Below, piece by piece: positions 30,410 through 37,926 of a DNA stretch of 37,926 nt (the first letter of the stretch is position 1; the number at the start of each line of letters is the position of its first letter). A program made the translations under genes and the position numbers. The stretch is from Burkholderiales bacterium (lineage in GTDB: Bacteria > Pseudomonadota > Gammaproteobacteria > Burkholderiales > Casimicrobiaceae), in the NCBI GenBank assembly GCA_014378555.1, contig JACMNN010000239.1, positions 1 to 37,926 on the forward strand, read 5' to 3'. The notes below the pieces were generated by a model. The model did not search any database and had not been told where the DNA came from. It saw only the letters and a list, made by a program, of their open reading frames with translations.

Positions 30410-31303
30410 CTACTGACTCTTTTGCCGGAACAACGTCCGCGCAATGATGTTGAGCACCAGCACCGTCAGCGTAATCAGCAACGCGCCGGCCCAGGCCAGT
30501 CGCTGCCACTCTTCGTAAGGACTCATTGCGAACTGAAAGATCGCCACGGGCAAATTGGCCATTGGCGCGTTCATGTCGCTGCTCCAGAATTGGTTGTTAA
30601 GCGACGTGAACAGCAACGGCGCGGTCTCGCCGGAGATGCGTGCCAACGCCAACAACACGCCGGTCACCACGCCGCTTTGCACCGATTTCAAGGTCACCAT
30701 CAGCACCACGCGCCACTGCGGCGCACCAAGCGCAACGGCCGCTTCACGCATACTGTTTGGCACCAACAGCAGCATCGTTTCAGTGGTGCGCACCACCACC
30801 GGTACCGCGATAATCGCAAGGGCTGCCGCACCCGCCCATCCGGAGTAGTGCTTCACGTTGGACACCACCAGCGTGTACACAAACAAACCAATCACAATCG
30901 ATGGCGCCGACAAAAGAATGTCGTTGATGAATCGGGTGATTTTTGCAATCCAGTTGTCGCGACCGACCTCGGCAAGATAGATACCCGCCATGATGCCAAT
31001 CGGTGTGGCGATAAGAATTGCCGAGCCGACGATCATCAGGCTGCCGAAAATCGCGTTAGCAAGACCACCATCAGAACCCGGCGGCGGCGTCATTTGCGTG
31101 AATAGGGCGGGACCAAATGCGGCAAGCCCTTTTGAGAACAGAGTGAACAAAATCCACAGCAAAAACACCATGCCAAAAGTCATGGTCGCAAGCGACATCA
31201 ACAGGTTGAAACGGTTGACCCACACCCGTCGTTTGTAGATGGGATTGTCAGGCGTTGCCAACGACTGGCTGACGTTGGTGGCTGGCACCGATGTTGTGCT
31301 CAT
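30410..31303 (-). CDS. pstA: Phosphate ABC transporter permease
   Basis: 297 aa; multi-[53 protein letters not shown]. Confidence 0.95.
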   Translation of the reverse strand: MSTTSVPATNVSQSLATPDNPIYKRRVWVNRFNLLMSLATMTFGMVFLLWILFTLFSKGLAAFGPALFTQMTPPPGSDGGLANAIFGSLMIVGSAILIATPIGIMAGIYLAEVGRDNWIAKITRFINDILLSAPSIVIGLFVYTLVVSNVKHYSGWAGAAALAIIAVPVVVRTTETMLLLVPNSMREAAVALGAPQWRVVLMVTLKSVQSGVVTGVLLALARISGETAPLLFTSLNNQFWSSDMNAPMANLPVAIFQFAMSPYEEWQRLAWAGALLITLTVLVLNIIARTLFRQKSQ

Positions 31304-32265
31304 GTGCGCTTGCCTTCACGTTTCGACAGTGCCGCCAACATCCAGCGCGAAGCGGCTAGCACGCAGAATGACAACACAAACAGCGTCAGACCCAATGTGA
31401 TCAACGCCGACAAATGAGCCGGATCCGAGGCCTCGTTGAATTCATTGGCCAGTGACGACGCAATCGAGTTGCCGGGCTCAAATAGTTTGGCGGAAATGTT
31501 GTAGGCATTGCCGATCACAAACGTCACCGCCATGGTCTCGCCGAGCGCGCGACCCAGGCCGAGCATGATGCCACCGATCACGCCCGCCTTGGTGTAGGGT
31601 AGCACCACGTTCCACACCACTTCCCAAGTGGTCGCCCCAAGACCGTACGCGGATTCTTTGAGGATCGGCGGCGTGGTGTCGAACACGTCGCGCATCACCG
31701 ACGCAATAAACGGTATCACCATCACCGACAAAATCACGCCAGCGGTGAACACGCCAAAGCCGTTCGGTGTGCCTTGAAACACAACGCCAATCACCGGAAT
31801 TTGCCCGAGCGTATTGATCATCAATGGTTGCAGCGTTTCAGCAAACAACGGCGCGAATATAAACAAGCCCCACATGCCGTAAATGATCGATGGAATGGCC
31901 GCCAACAGCTCAACAGCCGTGCCGAGCGGGCGCTTCAGCGCGGGCGGGCACATCTCGGTCAAAAACACCGCAATGCCGAAGCTGACTGGCACACCAATGA
32001 TCAGCGCGATCGTCGCGGTGATGATGGTGCCCCACAACGGCGCCATACCGCCATAGAGATTTCGCACCGGATCCCAGGTGTCCGTGACAAAAAACTTCGG
32101 TCCGGTTTGAGTCAATGTCTGCCATGAGCCCATGAATAACGATGCGACTATGCCGACCAGCGTGACCAGCACCAGCAGCGCAAAAAACTGCGTGCTGTAG
32201 CCAAAAATTTTGTCTTGCAACGCAAAGTTATTGGCTTTGTTGTTGCTACCAACATTTTTTGACAT
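31300..32265 (-). CDS. pstC: Phosphate ABC transporter permease
   Basis: Start at internal [65 protein letters not shown]. Confidence 0.95.
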   Translation of the reverse strand: MSKNVGSNNKANNFALQDKIFGYSTQFFALLVLVTLVGIVASLFMGSWQTLTQTGPKFFVTDTWDPVRNLYGGMAPLWGTIITATIALIIGVPVSFGIAVFLTEMCPPALKRPLGTAVELLAAIPSIIYGMWGLFIFAPLFAETLQPLMINTLGQIPVIGVVFQGTPNGFGVFTAGVILSVMVIPFIASVMRDVFDTTPPILKESAYGLGATTWEVVWNVVLPYTKAGVIGGIMLGLGRALGETMAVTFVIGNAYNISAKLFEPGNSIASSLANEFNEASDPAHLSALITLGLTLFVLSFCVLAASRWMLAALSKREGKRT

Positions 32266-32294
32266 GGCGTCCCTTAGGGTTATTTTTTGGTTAT

Positions 32295-32370
32295 CTTTTC
32301 GGCGCGCACTTACGCAAAAAAGTGCGCCCTGAAAAGACAGCGACTCGCTGCAGTTACGCAAGCGAGTCGC
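32295..32370 (-). promoter_or_regulatory. Two consecutive stem-loops in the pstS-pstC intergenic region (attenuator or mRNA-processing type)
   Basis: CTTTTCGGCGCGCACTT/AAGTGCGCCCTGAAAAG (15 of 17 complementary) and perfect 10-bp GCGACTCGCT/AGCGAGTCGC with 11-nt loop. Confidence 0.75.
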
Positions 32371-32393
32371 CTCTCGTTTTACAGAGACCTAAA

Positions 32394-33434
32394 TCAGAAT
32401 ACTGCTTTGCCAGAAGCGTCGGTAATCTTTTTCCATTCGCCCTGAATCAGCGAAACGGTGGCTGGCGGAAGAGGAACATATTCCAGCTCAGCGGCCGATT
32501 TTTGGCCATTTTTGAGCGCCCATTCGAAGAACTTCAGCACTTCGCGCGACGATTCAGGTTTGGCCGGTTTGGCGTGCATCAGAATGAACGATGCGCCCGT
32601 CATCGGCCAGCTTTTAGCCCCCGGCTGATTGGTCAACACGACGGCCATGCCCGGCGTATTTTTCCAGTCGGCGCCAGCAGACGCAGCGATAAACGATGCT
32701 TCTTCGGGCTGCACAAACTGACCGTCTTTGTTCTTCATCGCAATGTGGTCAAGCTTGTTCTTCTTGGCGTACGCGTATTCAACGTAGCCAATCGAACCTT
32801 TGATGCGCTGCACGTATTGGGCAACGCCCTCGTTGCCTTTTCCGCCCACCCCTTCCGGCCACGACACCGCGGCGCCGACCCCTACTTTGGACTTCCACTC
32901 AGGTGAAACCTTCGCCAGGTAATCAACAAACAGGAACGTCGTTCCAGATCCATCGGAGCGACGAACCACCGTGATCGGGCCGTCTAACTTCAGGCCAGGG
33001 TTTAGATCGGTGATGGCCTTGTCGTTCCACGTCTTGATCTTGCCCAGAAAGATGTCAGCCAGCACTGGGCCGGTCAGCTTCAGTTCGCCCGGTTTTACCG
33101 ATTCCATATTGGTGACCGGCACTACGCCGCCGATGATGGCGGGGAACTGCACCAGGCCGTCTTTAGCGAGCACGTCAGCGGTTAGCGGCAGATCGGACGC
33201 ACCGAAATCAACCGTCTTGGCTTGAATTTGCTTGATGCCGCCGCCGGAACCGATGGACTGATAGTTCATCGCCGTGCCGGTGGCTTTTTTGTATTCATCC
33301 GCCCATTTGGCGTAGATCGGGAACGGGAAGGTCGCGCCGGCACCGGTAATGGTGGTCTGTGCGTAGGTTAGTGTTGCCGAGGCGCTGACTGCCATGGCAG
33401 CGGCGAGGCCCAGAATCTGGTGCGAAAAACGCAT
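32394..33434 (-). CDS. pstS: Phosphate ABC transporter substrate-binding protein
   Basis: Start at internal MRFSHQILGLAAAMAVSASATLTYA (signal peptide); TITGAGATFPFPIYAKWADEYKKATGTAMNYQSIGSGGGIKQI, VRRSDGSGTTFLFVDYL. Confidence 0.96.
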   Translation of the reverse strand: MRFSHQILGLAAAMAVSASATLTYAQTTITGAGATFPFPIYAKWADEYKKATGTAMNYQSIGSGGGIKQIQAKTVDFGASDLPLTADVLAKDGLVQFPAIIGGVVPVTNMESVKPGELKLTGPVLADIFLGKIKTWNDKAITDLNPGLKLDGPITVVRRSDGSGTTFLFVDYLAKVSPEWKSKVGVGAAVSWPEGVGGKGNEGVAQYVQRIKGSIGYVEYAYAKKNKLDHIAMKNKDGQFVQPEEASFIAASAGADWKNTPGMAVVLTNQPGAKSWPMTGASFILMHAKPAKPESSREVLKFFEWALKNGQKSAAELEYVPLPPATVSLIQGEWKKITDASGKAVF

Positions 33435-33709
33435 GATGTGTCCTTTACTTAGTTCTACAGTTGGGCGCATTGCCCACTTTCGAGGAGGAGGAGGGAATGC
33501 ATTCCCTTTTTTAGTCTGGGTAGTTTGACGGTGTTTTGTGACAGCAATATTGCAGTCCCAGATCGACCGAGGATCAGCTGGAGCGATCGCGCGCCGCGCT
33601 GCTCGAGCCAAATAGCTGGCGCCGCGGCCCTTAAGTGAGGCGGTCGCACAAACGGATCTAACGTTATGCTCGGGCACGATTTTTCTGCCTGACCAGTGCG
33701 GTCATCCTG

Positions 33710-36343
33710 ATGTTTAAGCAATGCTTAATTAGTGTTTTGTTGTTGGCGGCTAATGTGGCTGCGGCCCAGCGGCTGCTTGCGGTGCCCAATTTATCTGCGC
33801 TGACCGTCGGGCAGGCAGGATATGTGTCGGTTAATTCGCGCTCGGGCTTCATTTACGCGTCTTTCAACGGCGATCGCGCCATGGGCGTTGCGTCTTCGGG
33901 CCTAGCGCGTGTTGCACCAAGCGGCGTCATCGATGCGTACTGGCATCCCACCGGGTTGAACTTGCCGCAGCAGCATTTGGTGGCGCACAACGGGGACGTG
34001 TTTGTGGTGAACCAAAGCGGCCCCACTGGCGTAGAAATACTTCGCTATTCTGGTGTTCGTGGTGGCGTGCCTTTGAATCGATATCCGATCACCACCCAGA
34101 CGCGTTCCACCACCCTAGCGACGCGAATTGCGGCAGGGCAAGATCAGTGGCTCTACTTTGCCACCTATGAAGTGGCTGACGCAACAAATTTGTCACGTAT
34201 TCAGGTAAATCGAATCGACACCCGAACCGGAGAGGTTGATTCGCAATGGGCCTACACCGAGCAAACCGGCGCCTTTGCTGACGTGAAAGTCGGCATTGAC
34301 GGCGCGGTTTATCTAGTCGGCCCAAATCTCGTGGCTCGGCTGTCTACCGGCAGCAGCGCGGCGATGCTCTGGTCACAGAATTTTCCGCTCGCGGTCGCGG
34401 TCGTTGCCACCGCACCCGATGCGCGGGCAGGACTGTTTATCGCCATCTGCCAAGGCAGTTGCGCGGACTTGGCCATTGTCTTGAAGCTGGATGCAAGCGG
34501 CGTGGTGGACCGTGCGTGGGACGCCACGGCGGCCAGTGACGCGATGTCGCAAAGCGCCCACAACCGGTCGATTGCGGTGCTGGGCGACAGCGTGTTCGTC
34601 GCCACGTCGATTGATCACTCGTCGACACGTTCTACCGCGTCGGTCACCCGTTTTGATATGAGCGGGGTCGAGAAAGCCCGTTGGAGTTCGACCGAAAGTG
34701 CGCCGGTGCGGGAGATTTTGGGCGGCGCAGGCGATAAGCTTTTCGTGGATGTGGGTGTAAGCGCTCTTGACAACGTGCGCGCACTGAACCGCCAGACGCT
34801 GGTCGAAGAACGCTCGTTGCAGCTCACCTTTGGCCGCGGCGGCAGCATTTCACGAGTGCTGCCGTTGCCCGCTGGCGGGTATCTGTTGTTCGGTGCGTTT
34901 GACGTGTGGCAAGACGGTCGGCGCTATCGCGACTTGGTGCGGGTGCGCGCGGATGGCCTGCTCGATGCGGCATGGATGGCAAAGCTCGCCCCAGGGGAAT
35001 ACTTTAACGCCGAGATCACCTCTCGCGGCCTGGCGATGTCTGGCGCATTTATCTCGCCGTCAGGCGAGCGCAGCGTTGCTTTGAAACTGGTCTCATTGGC
35101 AACGGACGAAGTGGTTGACCCCACTTGGGCGGCCGATTTGCCGCCGCTCTGGACGGTGGCTTCGTACAGCGGCGATTACTTCTACGCACTCGACAGCGGC
35201 GGCACCACGGCCGTAATTCGCCGCGCCTCGGTGGTCACTGGTGTGATCGATGCAGCATGGACGGTCTCGATTGGCGCGCGGTTTGGCGAACAGCCGTTTG
35301 CGGTCAAAGCTGACAAGGCAGGCGGGCTGTGGCTGTTTTGGCAATCTTCAGGAAATCCTGCCAGCAGTCTCACCACCACCATTGAGCGCTACGGAGTGGC
35401 TGATCGGCTGGTGACACAAAGCTTTGCTGAGACCGGGTCACAGCGTTTAGGCGCGGCTTTGCAATCCACCCCGGAGCACGCCTACATCGGCACCCGACGC
35501 TACGACTTAAACCGCCTCGGCGCGCTGGACGCCACCTGGGACTTAACGCGCTCGGTTCTAGCCACCGCAGCCATTGCACCCGTAATAAGCGGACGCTATC
35601 TCTACTATGTCACGCCGCAAGGTCTGCGCCGCGCGCTACTGACAGGCGACGGAACGGCAGATGCCTCGTGGTTGATCAATCCGCCAGTACTGCCTGCGGG
35701 CTCCAGCGGATGGGATGCGCTGGTGATCGCCAAAGTGCAGAACGCAGCGATTGCCCCGATTGAGGGAGACGATATTGATTACGTGCTGAACTTCAATGCG
35801 CAAGGCGTGCCCGCCGGCAGCACCTTCGCCACCTCCCGCACCACCCTGGCCAGCGACAAAACCGTAGTCGAATATTTCAATCGCGACGTCGGCCGCTATT
35901 TCATGTCCGGCCGAGCGTCCGAGCAGGCAACGCTTGACGGGCTGCCAGCGTCGTTTCAGCGAACCGGCATGACGTTTTCGGCGAAAAGCAGCGAGTATCG
36001 AGACGTACCGGAACAGCCCGTTTGCCGGTTCTACGCAGCGCCTGAAAGCGGCGGCAGCAACACCCATTTTTACGGTACAGGTGAAGATTGCCCCGCACTG
36101 AACACGGTGCGTGAGGTGCGCTTTGAAGGCTTTGATTTCGCCGTCATCAGGCCCAGCAACGCAACCTGCCCGAGCAGCGCGCCAAACTTGGTTTATCGCT
36201 TGTTTAACAACAAATCAGCGACCAACCAAGGCAATCATCGCTACGTGGTGAGTGCAGCCACAAAATCGCGAATGGTCGCGCAAGGTTGGGTGGATGAGGG
36301 CGCGGTGTTTTGTGCGACGAGCGTGGTTGACGCGGCGAATTAG
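33710..36343 (+). CDS. Large exported repeat protein (propeller-like G-x-x-D-x-x-W repeats) with DUF5648-like C-terminal domain
   Basis: 877 aa; signal peptide MFKQCLISVLLLAANVAAAQ; nine spaced motifs (GVIDAYW, GEVDSQW, GVVDRAW, GVEKARW, GLLDAAW, EVVDPTW, GVIDAAW, GALDATW, GTADASW); C-term EYFNRDVGRYFMS...VCRFYAAPESGGSNTHFYGTGEDC...LVYRLFNN. Confidence 0.75.
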   Translation: MFKQCLISVLLLAANVAAAQRLLAVPNLSALTVGQAGYVSVNSRSGFIYASFNGDRAMGVASSGLARVAPSGVIDAYWHPTGLNLPQQHLVAHNGDVFVVNQSGPTGVEILRYSGVRGGVPLNRYPITTQTRSTTLATRIAAGQDQWLYFATYEVADATNLSRIQVNRIDTRTGEVDSQWAYTEQTGAFADVKVGIDGAVYLVGPNLVARLSTGSSAAMLWSQNFPLAVAVVATAPDARAGLFIAICQGSCADLAIVLKLDASGVVDRAWDATAASDAMSQSAHNRSIAVLGDSVFVATSIDHSSTRSTASVTRFDMSGVEKARWSSTESAPVREILGGAGDKLFVDVGVSALDNVRALNRQTLVEERSLQLTFGRGGSISRVLPLPAGGYLLFGAFDVWQDGRRYRDLVRVRADGLLDAAWMAKLAPGEYFNAEITSRGLAMSGAFISPSGERSVALKLVSLATDEVVDPTWAADLPPLWTVASYSGDYFYALDSGGTTAVIRRASVVTGVIDAAWTVSIGARFGEQPFAVKADKAGGLWLFWQSSGNPASSLTTTIERYGVADRLVTQSFAETGSQRLGAALQSTPEHAYIGTRRYDLNRLGALDATWDLTRSVLATAAIAPVISGRYLYYVTPQGLRRALLTGDGTADASWLINPPVLPAGSSGWDALVIAKVQNAAIAPIEGDDIDYVLNFNAQGVPAGSTFATSRTTLASDKTVVEYFNRDVGRYFMSGRASEQATLDGLPASFQRTGMTFSAKSSEYRDVPEQPVCRFYAAPESGGSNTHFYGTGEDCPALNTVREVRFEGFDFAVIRPSNATCPSSAPNLVYRLFNNKSATNQGNHRYVVSAATKSRMVAQGWVDEGAVFCATSVVDAAN

Positions 36344-36503
36344 CGCCTAAATTTAGGTATGGCTTTAAGCGTAAACATATGGAGGACAGGGGCTGGATAG
36401 ACAAAAACAAGCTTATCGACAACTGATGATTTCGTCTCTTAACCCAATATCAGCCTGACGTTCATCCAAAAGCTATAGCGTGAACATTCGGCCGCTTACC
36501 GAT

Positions 36504-37208
36504 TTATCCGTGCTCAAGCACTCGTGGCTGAAGCCTGCCCGCCGTAAATAGGCCCAGCCCGCCGCCGACACATTGCGCCAACACAAACCCCACAGCGTTG
36601 CTCGGTGCAATGCCTGCAAAACTGTCGCTCAGCATGCGCCCCAGCACTGCCGCCGGGTTGGCAAACGACGTGCTTGCGGTAAACCAGTACGCCGCGCCGA
36701 TGTAGCAGGCAACCATCGTGCTGGCCTTGCCGACCGGCGCGCGCAGGATCACAAAAATCAGGCCGCCGGTGGCCACCATTTCAGCGATCCACTGGCCCCA
36801 GCCGGCGCGGATTTTGCTGCTGGTTTGCAGGATCGGCAGGTCGAACATCGCGTGCGCGAGCCATGCGCCAGCGGCGGCACCTAGCAGTTGCACGAAGATA
36901 AACAGCGCGGCGGTCGCCGAGGGGTTGCCGCCGACGAGCCCGCCACGACAGGCCACCATCAGCGTGACCACGGGATTGAAATGCGCGCCGCTGATCGGCC
37001 CCAGCGCTTCGATCAACACGTACAACGCGAACACCGTCGCCAGCGTGTTGGCCAGCAGTGCAACGGCCACGTTGCCGCCGCTCAGTGTCTCCGCCATGAT
37101 GCCGGAGCCGATCACCACGCACAGCAACATCGCCGTGCCGACAAATTCCGCGCACAGTTTTTGCCGGAGGCTCGGCGTGGCGTGGCCCGGGGATGCTGTG
37201 GCCGTCAT
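36504..37208 (-). CDS. MIP/aquaporin family channel in an arsenic operon (AqpS-like)
   Basis: Start at internal MTATASPGH; SGAHFNPVVTL and FANPAAVLGRMLSDSFAGI; ATGA overlap with arsC. Confidence 0.88.
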   Translation of the reverse strand: MTATASPGHATPSLRQKLCAEFVGTAMLLCVVIGSGIMAETLSGGNVAVALLANTLATVFALYVLIEALGPISGAHFNPVVTLMVACRGGLVGGNPSATAALFIFVQLLGAAAGAWLAHAMFDLPILQTSSKIRAGWGQWIAEMVATGGLIFVILRAPVGKASTMVACYIGAAYWFTASTSFANPAAVLGRMLSDSFAGIAPSNAVGFVLAQCVGGGLGLFTAGRLQPRVLEHG

Positions 37209-37711
37209 GCGTTCGACAAATTGCGTACTTCGTTTTGCAGCGTTAGCGTATTTACGCCAGCGAGCGGCAGGTTCACCAGTAGTTGCAGCCGCTTCTGCAT
37301 CAGCAGCATCGTGTGACAAAAAGCGGCAAGGCGTTGCTCATCCGTGCCTTCGACCTCGGACGGGTCGGCGTAGCCCCAATGCGCATTGGCCGGTTGCCCC
37401 GGCCAAAACGGGCAGACCTCACCCGCTGCGTTGTCGCACACGGTGATGACCAAATCCATCTTCGGTGCCTCGGGAGACGCCGCCGCGAAGACATCCCAGC
37501 TTTTGCTGCTCAGGCCGTCGATGCTGATGCCCGCGCTTTGCAGCGCCTTCAACGCGAACGGATTCGGCTGCTGATTTTCCCGCGGACTGCTGCCCGCAGA
37601 AAACGCCCTAAAGTTGTCGCCGCCCATCTCGTTGAGCAGCGCCTCGGCAAGGATGCTGCGCGCGGAATTGTGGGTGCAGAGAAAGAGGATGTTGAGCGGC
37701 GGATGGGACAT
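37205..37711 (-). CDS. arsC: Arsenate reductase, LMW protein tyrosine phosphatase type
   Basis: 168 aa; ILFLCTHNSARSILAEALLN, VITVCDNAAGEVCPFWPGQPANAHWGYADPSEVEG. Confidence 0.93.
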   Translation of the reverse strand: MSHPPLNILFLCTHNSARSILAEALLNEMGGDNFRAFSAGSSPRENQQPNPFALKALQSAGISIDGLSSKSWDVFAAASPEAPKMDLVITVCDNAAGEVCPFWPGQPANAHWGYADPSEVEGTDEQRLAAFCHTMLLMQKRLQLLVNLPLAGVNTLTLQNEVRNLSNA

Positions 37712-37822
37712 AGCAAAGGCGGGTGTTTTAGTGGTTTAAGGTTGAGGGGTTTCTAAGGTTCGCGGGCGAACTCGGGCGTTGCTATGCATGCATCGCGGTG
37801 CAATCGCGCCGAGAGACAATCA

Positions 37823-37924
37823 TCAGCACGCAACACAAACATCCGCTGCGACTTCACACGCCTCGCCCTGACAACAGTGCTGCGTCAAGTACGCCAAAAG
37901 TCCGTTCATCTGCGCAAAATCGGC
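37823..37924 (-). CDS. arsR: C-terminal fragment of an ArsR-family repressor (runs off window edge)
   Basis: Reverse-strand open frame ADFAQMNGLLAYLTQHCCQGEACEVAADVCVAC*, resembling ArsR C-termini with a Cys cluster; located directly upstream of arsC. Confidence 0.7.
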   Translation of the reverse strand, partial: ADFAQMNGLLAYLTQHCCQGEACEVAADVCVAC

Positions 37925-37926
37925 GC

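Noticed and set aside
33524-33544. Possible Pho box upstream of pstS (CTGTCAC...CCGTCAA on the minus strand)
   Set aside because: The GTCA half-sites are 13 nt apart instead of 11 and there is only one weak pair; not enough to call.

Overview
The window appears to be a betaproteobacterial-type chromosomal segment spanning the replication-origin region: dnaA-dnaN-gyrB on the minus strand, with clustered DnaA boxes between dnaA and dnaN. Left of the origin are an ApbE-like gene, a phosphonate/phosphite-type ABC transporter operon (two tandem phnD paralogs, phnC, two phnE) coupled to a Spx/YffB-like gene, glmU, a frameshifted secreted protein, an SMP-30/gluconolactonase gene, three EamA/DMT transporters, and a rhodanese-ChrB/chrA chromate pair. 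Right of the origin are a fourth EamA transporter, an rsmB-DUF4390-ntrY-ntrX-like coupled operon, pstSCAB-phoU, a large exported repeat protein with a DUF5648-like C-terminus, and an arsR(partial)-arsC-aquaporin arsenic module. Items most worth a second look: an NtrX-like regulator whose AAA+ domain has lost the Walker A lysine, Walker B aspartate and GAFTGA loop; a decayed Phd/VapC-like toxin-antitoxin remnant; MITE/REP-like inverted repeat elements, one supplying a stop codon; two strong hairpins between pstS and pstC; a nine-fold G-x-x-D-x-x-W repeat protein; an ArsR C-terminus missed by the ORF track; and a non-canonical neighbourhood upstream of dnaA. I did not find a clearly new multi-gene system. 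All family calls come from reading motifs by eye; no database search was run.
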